25,297 nt of DNA, taken from positions 1 through 25,297 of the forward strand of contig JBGQKM010000047.1 of NCBI GenBank assembly GCA_041499515.1, written 5' to 3'. The position numbers and the translations under genes are program-made. Source of the DNA: PALSA-1355 sp041499515 (lineage in GTDB: Bacteria; Planctomycetota; Planctomycetia; Pirellulales; PALSA-1355). Positions 15,004 to 22,712 of the stretch are shown one piece after another; the stretch's first letter is position 1, and each line of letters opens with the position of its first letter. The notes under the pieces were generated by a model. That model was not told the DNA's origin. It did no database searches and worked only from the letters and a program-made list of their open reading frames with translations.

Positions 15004-15948
15004 ATGATACTCCGAATCAGCCTCTCCACGTTTCTCCTCGCCACTGCCGTCCTTCTCCCCGCCCCGGCAACAAAGGCCGCAACGGTCTACATGTCGTCCA
15101 ATAGCGATGACGTTAACCAATACACCCCACCCGGCCCGGTGAGCAACTTTGCGCACCTGCCCTTCGGCACGAACCCCGAAGGTCTGGCGTTTGACACCCT
15201 CGGCAACCTCTTTGTGGCGGGCGGTGGAGACGTCAGCAAGATCACGCCCGGCGGCACGGTGAGCCTCTTTGCGACCCTGCCTTTCAGCGCCGGTGGTTAT
15301 GGAATGACCATTGATCCCAGCAACAATCTCTACGTGGCGGATTCCTTCATCGGTGAAGTCAGCAAGATCACGCCCGGCGGCACGGTGAGCAGCTATGGGA
15401 CCGTGTCGAGCCCCAGGGGTCTGACATTTGACGGCATCGGCAACCTCTATGTGGTGACAGGTGGAACCATCGATGTCATTGCGCCCGGTGGCGGCGCCGC
15501 GAGCACCTACGCGACCCTCACCGGCCACCCCAACATCTACGGACTGGCCTTCGACACAGCCGGCTTCCTTTACGTGTCGGATATCACCTCGACGACACTC
15601 CTCAAGGTCGCCCCTGGCGGCGGCTCGTTCAGCAACCTTGCAACGACGCTCAGCTCGGGACCCAAAGGTCTGGTCTTTGACGGCGGCATCCTCTACGCTG
15701 CGCAACCAAATGAAGACAAGATTTCAACGATCACGCTGGCTGGGATCGCGAGCACGTTCGGGACCGGATTGAATGGCCCCAGATACCTCGCCATCCAGCC
15801 CTCCGCCGTGCCCGAGCCGTCGTCGATCGTGATGCTCGGCCTCGGCCTGATTGGCTCGCTGGCGTTTGTCCGCCGCCGCGCCAAACGCACGTTCACGGCC
15901 TGTACCGCGACGATCGGCCGCCGTTCTCGCCGGGGTTTCGGTCTTTGA
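15004..15948 (+). CDS. PEP-CTERM exported beta-propeller (NHL/SMP-30-like repeats)
   Basis: This is a 314-aa protein. A signal peptide covers residues 1-25 (cleavage after ATKA). The body is five or six ~42-residue repeats of the form 'GLAFDTLGNLFVAGGGDVSK' then 'ITPGGTVS', the pattern of a beta-propeller of NHL/YVTN type. A PEP-CTERM sorting tail follows: VPEPSSIVMLGLGLIGSLAF then VRRRAKR. Family knowledge: PEP-CTERM proteins are cleaved and anchored or released by exosortase, often in organisms that make exopolysaccharide; no exosortase gene is in this window. Unusually, 19 further residues (TFTACTATIGRRSRRGFGL) follow the basic cluster that normally ends the protein. They are read from DNA antisense to the next gene (overlap 15893-15948), suggesting the original stop was lost. 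Confidence 0.9.
   Translation: MILRISLSTFLLATAVLLPAPATKAATVYMSSNSDDVNQYTPPGPVSNFAHLPFGTNPEGLAFDTLGNLFVAGGGDVSKITPGGTVSLFATLPFSAGGYGMTIDPSNNLYVADSFIGEVSKITPGGTVSSYGTVSSPRGLTFDGIGNLYVVTGGTIDVIAPGGGAASTYATLTGHPNIYGLAFDTAGFLYVSDITSTTLLKVAPGGGSFSNLATTLSSGPKGLVFDGGILYAAQPNEDKISTITLAGIASTFGTGLNGPRYLAIQPSAVPEPSSIVMLGLGLIGSLAFVRRRAKRTFTACTATIGRRSRRGFGL
15232..15264 (+). repeat. 33-bp perfect direct repeat, copy 1
   Basis: It encodes VSKITPGGTVS in the propeller gene and is identical to 15358-15390, 126 bp (42 codons) downstream. Identity at synonymous sites points to recent duplication or gene conversion of one propeller blade. Confidence 0.85.
15358..15390 (+). repeat. 33-bp perfect direct repeat, copy 2
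   Basis: Second copy of the repeat at 15232-15264, in frame, one propeller blade later. Confidence 0.85.
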
Positions 15949-16711
15949 CCGTGGCGTCGCTGATGGGACGCACGAAGCGATTGCCGGACAAGCGCAGCAG
16001 GACGAGCACGGCCAACTGGAGCATGGCCGGCGCGCCCAGCGCGACCGTACTCACGACCAGATCATAGTGTATGGCCTTGCCGATTCCCCATCCCAGCAGC
16101 ACGCTGCCGCCGAGAATGAGCGCGACCGGCAGCAGCATGTGGCGCAGCACGAGAGTCGCCCCTACCGACAACAGCGTGATGGCGGCCAGGAACACGCCGA
16201 TTCCGCAAGCGATCCGAGGCGCGTCGGTCTCCACGCTCAGCGATCCCATCCTGACCGTGGCCGCCAAAGCAACACAGACCAGGGTGATGACAATGATCAG
16301 GTCGCGGATCGAAAACTGGGAGGCCTGTTCGATGGACGGCTCGGATCGGACTTCGCTGGACCGGATCAGGCGAAACCGCATCACGCGCGTCAGCAGCAGG
16401 CCGCCAACCACGATCACGCCTTGCACCCAAAAGGCGGGCGATAGCTCGCTCTGGGCCCTATGATTCCAGCGGACTAAAAACGCCCAAACGCCCGCGGACA
16501 CCGCCAAAAGGATCACGAGCCGCGCCAGCCAATGGTCGCGGCTGATGGACGCCCACACGCTGCACAACCCGACCTGGGCCGCCAAGAGGGCAACCACCCA
16601 GCCGCCCTCAACGAACGGACCATAGGGGACCTGCGATCGTGCCAGCGCGTAGTCCAACAGCAGGACGCCGGTCACGATTCCGAAGGTGCGTAGTATCTGT
16701 GCAACCATCAT
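15893..16711 (-). CDS. Multi-pass membrane protein, unknown function
   Basis: This ~272-aa integral membrane protein has 7-8 hydrophobic helices in two blocks: four before a cytoplasmic loop (RLIRSSEVRSEPSIEQA) and three or four after QFSIRDLIIVITLVCVALAATVRM. The 'QFSIRDLI' motif followed by a helix is a recurrent feature of planctomycete membrane proteins. There are no catalytic motifs. The start is taken at ATG 16711; a GTG at 16741 in the same frame would add ten residues, but its GAGAGG site is only two to three bases away. The last ~18 codons overlap the convergent PEP-CTERM gene. It is downstream of, and on the same strand as, the sulfatase. Confidence 0.78.
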   Translation of the reverse strand: MMVAQILRTFGIVTGVLLLDYALARSQVPYGPFVEGGWVVALLAAQVGLCSVWASISRDHWLARLVILLAVSAGVWAFLVRWNHRAQSELSPAFWVQGVIVVGGLLLTRVMRFRLIRSSEVRSEPSIEQASQFSIRDLIIVITLVCVALAATVRMGSLSVETDAPRIACGIGVFLAAITLLSVGATLVLRHMLLPVALILGGSVLLGWGIGKAIHYDLVVSTVALGAPAMLQLAVLVLLRLSGNRFVRPISDATVKDRNPGENGGRSSRYRP

Positions 16712-16798
16712 TCGCCCGAACACGTCTGTCGCGAGCAGCACGTCCTCTCGCTGCGTGTTGAAAAATTGGGACAGGCACCGCAGTTTTTGAAACCGGCG

Positions 16799-18139
16799 CT
16801 AAGGACTGCCGGCCGGGTTCCACCAGGCGTTCAACTGGGCCGAAAGCCGGGCCACGATCTCCGGCCGCCGGTCGGCCAGGTCGGTTTCTTCGCGCGGGTC
16901 TTTCGCCAGATCGTAGAGTTGGGCGCGCTGGCCCGGCTCGTTGGTCGCGTCGGGTACCATCAGCTTCCAAAATCCCTCGATCGTCCATCGCCAACGCAGG
17001 CTGGCGGGCGGGCGCTCGAGATCCACCGCGGTGTGCGTGAAACATTCGCCAAAGATGGCTTTGCGGTCTTCAACCGCCCGCGCGTCGAGCAAGTTGAGGC
17101 CTTGCATGGCGCCGGTGCGCGGTTGACCGACCGCGGCCAAAAGCGTGGGCATCAGGTCGATCGACGAGGCCAGCGCGTCAGACATCCGCGGCTGCACTTT
17201 GCCCGGCCAGCGCACCATGATCGGCGTGCGCAAGCCCCCGTCGTAGGGCGACTGTTTGGATTTGGCCGCATAACGGTCCTGGTCGGGATCCTGGATCCAG
17301 CCGTTGTCGGCCAGAAAAATAACGATCGTGTCGTTGGTCAGATGGTTTTCGTCGAGATGCAAAAGCAACTCACCGACCGTCTCGTCGAACCACTCGATCA
17401 TCGCCCAATATCGGGCCACGTGCGGCGAGGGGGTTTGGGCCTGATATTTTTGCAGCAGTCGCTCGGGCGGCGTGTGCGGATCGTGCGGCATCATCGGGGC
17501 ATACCAGATGAAAAATGGCTGGTGTTGCTTGTGGGCCAGTTCGACAAAATCGCAGATCGGCTGCATCGTCTTGCGGCCGATGTCCAGCCCGCGGTCGCCG
17601 TGGCGCTGGCCTTGCGTCATGCCATGCGTAAAGCCGCCGCGGCTGTAGTGCCCCTGCCACCACTTGCCGGTTTGCAGACTCAGATAACCTTGTTCTTTCA
17701 GCACCCTGGGCATGGTCGGCACGGCCTCCAAGTGGCGGTTCATCGCCTCGCGCCCGGATTGAAACTCGGGCGACTTGCTGAATTCGGCCAGCGTCATGCC
17801 CTTGGGCATCGGCGGGTCGTTGCTGGTCACTTTGTGCTGGTGCGGATAAAGGCCGCTGATGATCGACGCCAGGCTTGGACAACACAGGCTCGACGCTACG
17901 TAGCCGCGGCGGAATGTCAGGCTCTCGCGGGCCAGCCGATCGATGTGCGGCGTCCGCACCTGGGGATGGCCCATGAACGAGTAGTCGGTCCAGGCCTGAT
18001 CGTCGGAAATGATGACGACGAAATTGGGGTGTTCGGCCGTTTGTGGTTTTTCCGCGGCCCAGACGGCGCAACCCAAAGGCGCGATGATCGCCGCGAGGCA
18101 TCCGCAACAGAGGCGTACGATCCAGCGCCAACGGTGCAT
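16799..18139 (-). CDS. Secreted type I sulfatase with altered CxPSR motif
   Basis: This 446-aa arylsulfatase/alkaline-phosphatase-fold enzyme has a signal peptide (residues 1-28, hydrophobic CCGCLAAIIAPLGCAVW). Metal ligands are present at D46-D47 (IISDDQ) and D278-N279 (FLADNGW), with K159 (QTGKWW) and H219 (PMMPHDPH) as further active-site residues. The formylglycine site reads C86-C-P-S-L90: the catalytic Cys and Pro are kept, but the usual Arg of C-x-P-S/A-R is Leu (codon at 17872-17870). The downstream part ASIISGLYPHQHKVTSNDPP is normal for a subgroup of PVC-bacterial sulfatases that, to my recollection, also carry Leu here. It would cleave sulfate esters, probably on sulfated polysaccharides (inference). 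GGGAG lies about seven bases before ATG 18139. Confidence 0.94.
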   Translation of the reverse strand: MHRWRWIVRLCCGCLAAIIAPLGCAVWAAEKPQTAEHPNFVVIISDDQAWTDYSFMGHPQVRTPHIDRLARESLTFRRGYVASSLCCPSLASIISGLYPHQHKVTSNDPPMPKGMTLAEFSKSPEFQSGREAMNRHLEAVPTMPRVLKEQGYLSLQTGKWWQGHYSRGGFTHGMTQGQRHGDRGLDIGRKTMQPICDFVELAHKQHQPFFIWYAPMMPHDPHTPPERLLQKYQAQTPSPHVARYWAMIEWFDETVGELLLHLDENHLTNDTIVIFLADNGWIQDPDQDRYAAKSKQSPYDGGLRTPIMVRWPGKVQPRMSDALASSIDLMPTLLAAVGQPRTGAMQGLNLLDARAVEDRKAIFGECFTHTAVDLERPPASLRWRWTIEGFWKLMVPDATNEPGQRAQLYDLAKDPREETDLADRRPEIVARLSAQLNAWWNPAGSP

Positions 18140-18302
18140 GCGTGGGTCTCCCGCGCGAGTGAGGTATTCGTAACCGTAGGTGGATTGTACAGATTGAGTG
18201 GGTGCCCAGTCAGCCGCGCCGCACAGGATTCTCGCGGGGATATGCGAGGGAGCGGCCGGACGCTTTTAACCGGCGCAAACGCGCCGAGTGAATCGGGTGG
18301 GA

Positions 18303-18308
18303 TATAAT
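18303..18308 (+). promoter_or_regulatory. Consensus -10 box TATAAT
   Basis: A perfect TATAAT lies 38 bp upstream of ATG 18346, in the divergent region with the sulfatase, followed 7 bp later by TAGAAT (18315-18320). No -35 consensus is visible at the expected distance, so it may be an activator-dependent promoter or chance. Confidence 0.4.
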
Positions 18309-18345
18309 GTCGGATAGAATCCAAGGGGCCCAGGAGGTTTGAGCC

Positions 18346-18822
18346 ATGAGCGTGATGACCCTCTATCCCTACCTGTATCACGACATCTGCTGGGTGTTTG
18401 ACGATCCGGAGACGGGGCTCAAGGAAGAAGCGTTTGTGCTGGGCGCGTCGGAAATGATTTCCACGTTGCTCTCCGCCAAGGAAATCCCGCATGCCGAACG
18501 CGGATTCGCGATGTCGTTCAGCGATCAGCCGTTTGACCACGACGTGGCATTGACGTGGATCTTGCCCGAGCAAGCGGCCGCGGCGACTCAACGGCCGGCA
18601 AACAGCCTTCCGGCAGTCGGCAATTGGTACGCGGGCATCGTGGCCGGCCAGGAGATGGTCGCCTGGCTCTGCCCGGCGCTGTACGAGTATTTCGAGCAGG
18701 CGCCAAAACGGATTTATGTCAAAGCCGAGCCACTGCCCGTAGGGATCGATCCGATCTGGCACGTCAGCAGCAACGCTCCGCAAGCCCGCCGCTACATGTC
18801 GGCCGAGCTGGACGCCCTGTGA
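18346..18822 (+). CDS. Conserved hypothetical protein
   Basis: This 158-aa cytoplasmic protein has no signal or membrane helix. A strong AGGAGG lies eight bases before ATG 18346. Features are an aromatic, acidic start (MTLYPYLYHDICWVFDDPETGLKEEAFV), a central GNWYAGIVAGQEMVAWLCPALYEYF and a C-terminal KRIYVKAEPLPVGIDPIWHV. I do not recognise a catalytic motif and assign no function. It was duplicated in the past: the last ~17 codons (18741-18789) match 22021-22069 at 42 of 49 bases, where only a stopped remnant is left. It converges on the ABC permease gene with 39 bp between stops. Confidence 0.82.
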   Translation: MSVMTLYPYLYHDICWVFDDPETGLKEEAFVLGASEMISTLLSAKEIPHAERGFAMSFSDQPFDHDVALTWILPEQAAAATQRPANSLPAVGNWYAGIVAGQEMVAWLCPALYEYFEQAPKRIYVKAEPLPVGIDPIWHVSSNAPQARRYMSAELDAL

Positions 18823-18837
18823 CGAGAGCAGCCTGAC

Positions 18838-18859
18838 AAAACCGCCGGCATCGTTGCCG
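18838..18859 (-). terminator. Possible intrinsic terminator of the ABC operon
   Basis: On the minus strand CGGCA, loop ACGA, TGCCG (18859-18846), then GCGG and TTTT (18841-18838). It starts two bases after the permease stop. The stem is short and the T-run weak. Confidence 0.4.
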
Positions 18860-18861
18860 CA

Positions 18862-20490
18862 TCAGCCGGATTGCCGACGCGGGTCGTACCGTCGTAGCGC
18901 CAGCCACCCGATCAGGATGGAAATGAGCACGATCGATCCCATGGTCGCCGCGACGAGGGGATAGCCGTGGGCCGTGAAATCGACGGGGCTGCCCGGCGTT
19001 CGCGATGCCAAGCCGAGATGATTATAGACTTGGATGGGATCGAAGTCGCGCGTTGCAGCCGACCATTCGAGCGCGATGTTGGTGAGCGCAAAGGTGGCGA
19101 TCGCGGCCATTCCTCCCATCACGGCTCGGCGCAGGACGCACGTCCAGGCCACGGCGATTGCGAACATCGTGGCGTGCAGCGGCAGGAAGCAGGCGATGTA
19201 CGACCCGTTCATGGAGTGGTAGTCTCCCCAATTGGGAGAATTCCAGGTGGCGGCGATGACCGTGCCATCCAGCACCAGCAATACCGCCAACAGACCGACG
19301 ACGAACTTGACGCCGAACAGTCGCCAGGCCGGAATCGGGCGGGTGCGCCAGAACTCGCCGATCCGCCAATCGATCTCGGCCGAAAAGATCCCGGCGCCCA
19401 CCACAACGGACCACAGCATGCCGATGATCCACATGCTGGAACTAAGCGAGTCGATGTACCGCTGCAGAACCGGTCCCTGCGGATTGGAGCCGATCTGAAA
19501 TGGCGTCATCACGCAGGCGATCACCAGGCCCGGCAGGCACATTGGCACCGACTGTCGCAAGGCCAGCCACGCCAGGGCGCTGCCGCGCGTCGGCAGCCTG
19601 GGCGTCCAAGGACGCCAGACTCCCGGCGCGGTCTTCTCAGCACGCGCGGCCGCGCGGCCCGAGAGCGTGCGGCTGTACCTGCGGACAAACATCGCAGCCA
19701 AGCCGAACTGGATCACCGCGTTAACGAGCAACGGGCCGAGCACCGCGCTGGAGATTGCAAGGTCGCCAAACCCCCCTCGTTCGTGACCGTAGCCATAATT
19801 GATGATCATGGCCTGCGGAGCGATCGCGCCAATCCACGCAGCAATTCCCGGCAACTCCTGCGATACGAAGATTTCACCGAGAGAATCGCCCAGAAACCAC
19901 AGCATGGCGACCGCGGCACCGCAATATCCCAGGTGCGATTCTGATCGCAGCGTCGTCCCCAGCAACGAGAGCACCAGGTACAAGCCGGTCGCCGACCAGG
20001 CGACAAGGGCCGTTACTTGCCAAACAAGTCCGACCGCGGACAGCGCGCTCAAGCTCGGTCGATTCAACAGACCGACGTAGTGGGCGTCTTGCGGCGGGCG
20101 CGTCGGCGCTTGTTCGAGCCAGCCGGACGCCAGGCACACCGAGAGCAGCAGGGCGCCGGCCACGATTGGCGTAACCAGCACGCCTGCGCCGCCAGCCAGC
20201 CGAATCCAGCCTCGCCGTCGTTCCGAGATCGGCAGGCCGTCGCTGAACGATCGGGTGCGGTCGGTCGTCTCGCCGAGCGACGTTCGCATGGCCAGAAAGA
20301 TCGGCACGAACAACCCATATAGTGAGGCGGTACTGTAAAAACTGGCCACCGGCGCCCGGAACCCGCTCGACCATTCGTACGCGACACAATAGGCCGTCCC
20401 GCAAACCATCCACAGCAGACAGACAAAGAATGGCGTTCGGCGCTGGCGCCACTCGGCCCACAGCAGCATCGGCAGTCGTGAATTCATCAT
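18862..20490 (-). CDS. ABC transporter permease (ABC-2 type, multi-pass)
   Basis: This 542-aa membrane protein has about 12 hydrophobic helices arranged as two similar halves (about residues 1-270 and 300-542) joined by a basic loop (RAAARAEKTAPGVWRPWTP). The N-terminus MMNSRLPMLLWAEWRQRRTPF is typical of permeases that start with an amphipathic helix. It lacks nucleotide-binding motifs; those are in the partner ATPase 38 bp upstream on the same strand. Together they form an export-type ABC transporter as in YtrA-controlled systems of Firmicutes. The substrate is unknown; lipid, antibiotic or cell-envelope precursor export are the usual roles (family knowledge). Fusion of two permease halves in one chain is common in this group. 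Confidence 0.88.
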   Translation of the reverse strand: MMNSRLPMLLWAEWRQRRTPFFVCLLWMVCGTAYCVAYEWSSGFRAPVASFYSTASLYGLFVPIFLAMRTSLGETTDRTRSFSDGLPISERRRGWIRLAGGAGVLVTPIVAGALLLSVCLASGWLEQAPTRPPQDAHYVGLLNRPSLSALSAVGLVWQVTALVAWSATGLYLVLSLLGTTLRSESHLGYCGAAVAMLWFLGDSLGEIFVSQELPGIAAWIGAIAPQAMIINYGYGHERGGFGDLAISSAVLGPLLVNAVIQFGLAAMFVRRYSRTLSGRAAARAEKTAPGVWRPWTPRLPTRGSALAWLALRQSVPMCLPGLVIACVMTPFQIGSNPQGPVLQRYIDSLSSSMWIIGMLWSVVVGAGIFSAEIDWRIGEFWRTRPIPAWRLFGVKFVVGLLAVLLVLDGTVIAATWNSPNWGDYHSMNGSYIACFLPLHATMFAIAVAWTCVLRRAVMGGMAAIATFALTNIALEWSAATRDFDPIQVYNHLGLASRTPGSPVDFTAHGYPLVAATMGSIVLISILIGWLALRRYDPRRQSG

Positions 20491-20528
20491 TGGTTTCTCT
20501 GAGCAAGTTGCTCCAGCAGCGCGACCGT

Positions 20529-21452
20529 CTACGCCACGACCGCACTACGGTTGGGGGATCGACCAGGCCAGAGCTCGACCTGACCGATAACGAACGCCTC
20601 GAAAATGTCGTCCAGGCTCAAATCCTCGACGACATGATCGACGCCGTCGGATCGCAGCTCCGCGATCCACGCGGCACAGTCATCGAGCGTGACGGCGATG
20701 CGCTGCATCCTTCTGCTGACATCCAGAAGTTTCGCGGGCTGCGAACGGTGGACCAGTGCATCGGGCGAGAGCACGACCCGCTTCACCTCGGATTGCAGAT
20801 TCTCGGTCGTGCCGACGCGCACGAGACGACCTTGGTCGAGGATCGCCACGGCGTCGGCCACCGCCTCGACTTCGTACAGCAGGTGCGAGCTATAGAACAC
20901 GGTGCGTCCCTCGGCTTGCAGATGTTCGACCACGTCGCGGTTGAATTGCTTGCGCGTGATCGGATCGAGTCCCATCGTGGGATCGTCGAGAATGACCAGC
21001 TCCGGCCGGTGGGCAAGCGCCAGAACAAGCCCAAGACGAACGTTTTGCCCCTTGGAAAGGTGCTTGATCCGCACGCGCCGCGGCACGCCGAAACGCCTGA
21101 AAAGATCCTGGGCGAGCCGGGCGTCCCAGGTGGGATAAAATGGAGCGAGAAACGCCCCGATCTCGTCGGCGGTCATCCAGCCGTACATCGCCTGGTCTTC
21201 CGCCAGATAACCGACGCGACCGCGAATCTCCAGGGGTTGCTTGGAGGGGTTGAGCCCGAGCACTTCAACCGATCCGTCGCTCGGCGGCAGGAGTCCGAGC
21301 AATGTTCGGATCAGGGTGGTCTTTCCAGCGCCGTTACGGCCAAGTAGTGCGAAGGTCTGCCCCTGGGGAATTTCCAGCGAAACATTCTCAAGCACGGTCT
21401 GTTTGCCATAACCGGCTCGCAGGCGTTGAACGGCGATTGCGGCACGACTCAT
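20529..21452 (-). CDS. ABC transporter ATP-binding protein
   Basis: This 307-aa ATPase starts MSRAAIAVQRLRAGYGKQTV at ATG 21452, which overlaps the gntR stop by four bases (ATGA), indicating translational coupling. The motifs are complete: Walker A G38-RNGAGKTT46, signature LSKGQ (132-136, the Q-type seen in YtrB-like and Drr-like ATPases), Walker B LVILDDP (152-158) with the D-loop GLDP, and switch His H190. An extra C-terminal ~90 residues (from VRVGTTENLQSEV) resemble the regulatory tail of this ATPase class. It energises the permease encoded 38 bp downstream. Cytoplasmic, peripheral to the membrane. Confidence 0.95.
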   Translation of the reverse strand: MSRAAIAVQRLRAGYGKQTVLENVSLEIPQGQTFALLGRNGAGKTTLIRTLLGLLPPSDGSVEVLGLNPSKQPLEIRGRVGYLAEDQAMYGWMTADEIGAFLAPFYPTWDARLAQDLFRRFGVPRRVRIKHLSKGQNVRLGLVLALAHRPELVILDDPTMGLDPITRKQFNRDVVEHLQAEGRTVFYSSHLLYEVEAVADAVAILDQGRLVRVGTTENLQSEVKRVVLSPDALVHRSQPAKLLDVSRRMQRIAVTLDDCAAWIAELRSDGVDHVVEDLSLDDIFEAFVIGQVELWPGRSPNRSAVVA

Positions 21453-21886
21453 GAGGAACGCTCCGTATCGTGGGAATGGAGATCGGACCAAGAGGCATCC
21501 TGCCGCACGCGCTCGAGCGATTCCAAGAGCCACTGCGGCAAATCGGCGGCTGCGACTCCCAGCATCAGTGCGCGGCGAACCAGCGCGTCGAGTTCCAGAG
21601 CGAACTCGCGTCGCCGCTCGGCCAACTGCGCCGAGTCAGCGCTCTTGCGGCGCTCGGCGACATAGGTCCCGTCGCCGTGACGCAGCTCAACCAGCCCGTC
21701 GGCCGACAGTCGCTCATAGACGCGAAAGACCGTGTTGACATTGACCGCCAGGTCGCGTGCCAACTGGCGGACCGAGGGAAGCTGCTCTCCGGACCGCAGT
21801 GATCCGGCCAGGATCTGCGCCCTGACCTGAGCGTCGATCTGCCGTGAGATCGGGACCGACGAACCACGCTGGATGCGGATAAACAT
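21449..21886 (-). CDS. GntR-family (YtrA-type) transcriptional regulator
   Basis: This 145-aa regulator starts MFIRIQRGSSVPISRQIDAQ at ATG 21886; the longer frame to 22063 is noise that runs antisense through the remnant described there. The winged helix-turn-helix occupies residues ~8-75 (QILAGSLRSGEQLPSVRQLA then RDLAVNVNTVFRVYERLSAD, GDGTYVAE). The C-terminal part is short and helical, with no effector domain, which is the YtrA subfamily layout. YtrA-type regulators are usually encoded first in an ABC-transporter operon that they repress, exactly the arrangement here. A strong promoter and a palindrome overlapping the expected transcription start lie directly upstream. Confidence 0.94.
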   Translation of the reverse strand: MFIRIQRGSSVPISRQIDAQVRAQILAGSLRSGEQLPSVRQLARDLAVNVNTVFRVYERLSADGLVELRHGDGTYVAERRKSADSAQLAERRREFALELDALVRRALMLGVAAADLPQWLLESLERVRQDASWSDLHSHDTERSS

Positions 21887-21899
21887 AGGATATCCCGTA

Positions 21900-21909
21900 T
21901 GTGTACACA
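21900..21909. promoter_or_regulatory. Palindromic operator candidate TGTGTACACA
   Basis: A perfect 10-bp palindrome sits 14 bp upstream of the gntR start codon, at the expected transcription start of the promoter at 21912-21940. Published YtrA-type operators contain a GT...TA...AC pattern, which TGTGTACACA fits. Autorepression of the operon is the natural inference. Confidence 0.6.
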
Positions 21910-21911
21910 GA

Positions 21912-21940
21912 ACTATAACAGTTGTCACTTGGCGCGTCAA
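21912..21940 (-). promoter_or_regulatory. Sigma70-type promoter of the gntR-ABC operon
   Basis: On the minus strand TTGACG (21940-21935), exactly 17 bp, TATAGT (21917-21912). Both boxes match 5 of 6. Transcription would start near 21905, ~20 nt before the gntR ATG. Confidence 0.7.
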
Positions 21941-22020
21941 GCCCGCTGTCGGGATGACGAATGCTGATTGTGCGAAACACTTGCCGACGTGGGCCATCCG
22001 CGGTGGCGCGATCACCCAGC

Positions 22021-22072
22021 GGGGGTCGATCCCATCCGGCACATCAGCAGCAACGCTCGCCAAGCCCGCTGA
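22021..22072 (+). pseudogene. Decayed 3' remnant of a paralogue of the 18346-18822 gene
   Basis: The frame reads GVDPIRHISSNARQAR then TGA. The first 49 bases match 18741-18789 at 42 positions without gaps, in the same frame (GIDPIWHVSSNAPQAR there). Nothing upstream resembles the rest of that gene, so only the tail remains. It lies in the 280-bp region upstream of the gntR operon. Confidence 0.65.
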
Positions 22073-22169
22073 CCTTGGACGACGAGGAAATCGGCGCGGA
22101 CTTTTCCCTTGGATTGCCTATCGGGTTCGATTTCCGCTGGGCCAACGAGCGTCAGGCAACGGTCGGCGA

Positions 22170-22688
22170 TTATCCGCGGGCCATTTCGTCGGTGAGATGG
22201 CGGAGGATGTCGCGGGCCGAGATGATGCCGACCAGCTCGCCTCGCTCTCCGACAATGGGCAGGTGACGATAGCCGCCCAGGTCCATGCGCTGCACCGCAA
22301 AAGCGATTTTTGCGTCGGCCACCAGCGTTTGTGGGTTGGGCGTCATGAACTCGGACACCGGTCGCGCGGCCAGCTCGGCGACTTGGGTATTAATCTTGCG
22401 CAGCGCGTCGCGCTCGCTAAAGATGCCCACCGGCCGGCTGCCCTCGACCACCACGACGCAGCCGATTCGGCGTTCGACCAGGAGTCGCAACACGTCGCCC
22501 ACCGGTGTCGTCGGAGCCACGGTGATGGGACGCTTGGGGACTAGCAGGCCGATACGATCGCTCAACAGGCTGCGCTCGACGTCGCTGGTGGGCGGCGTCA
22601 GGTGCGAATCGTCCAGCGGCTGCCCACAGTCGGCGCATTCATCCTCGCCCTTGATATTCTCGCTGCCGCAATACGGACAAAGGATCAT
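22170..22688 (-). CDS. Zinc-ribbon plus CBS-pair (Bateman) protein
   Basis: This is a 172-aa protein. The N-terminal zinc ribbon has C4-x-x-C7 and C18-x-x-C21 (ILCPYCGSE ... ECADCGQPL). Two CBS domains follow: CBS1 about residues 45-105 (ITVAPTTPVGDVLRLLVERRIG, VGIFSERDALRKI) and CBS2 about 110-172 (MTPNPQTLVADAKIAFAVQRM, LVGIISARDILRHLTDEMA). CBS pairs bind adenosine nucleotides and act as energy or redox-linked sensors (family knowledge); the zinc ribbon may bind a partner or nucleic acid. The start is ATG 22688 rather than GTG 22700, because MILCPYCG is a usual start for such ribbons. It follows the paralogous CBS gene by 24 bp on the same strand, so they are co-transcribed. Confidence 0.9.
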   Translation of the reverse strand: MILCPYCGSENIKGEDECADCGQPLDDSHLTPPTSDVERSLLSDRIGLLVPKRPITVAPTTPVGDVLRLLVERRIGCVVVVEGSRPVGIFSERDALRKINTQVAELAARPVSEFMTPNPQTLVADAKIAFAVQRMDLGGYRHLPIVGERGELVGIISARDILRHLTDEMARG

Positions 22689-22712
22689 GATGACCGTCAC
22701 TTCTAGGCGCGA

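Noticed and set aside
16766..18307. 513-codon plus-strand frame
   Set aside because: Antisense shadow of the sulfatase gene.
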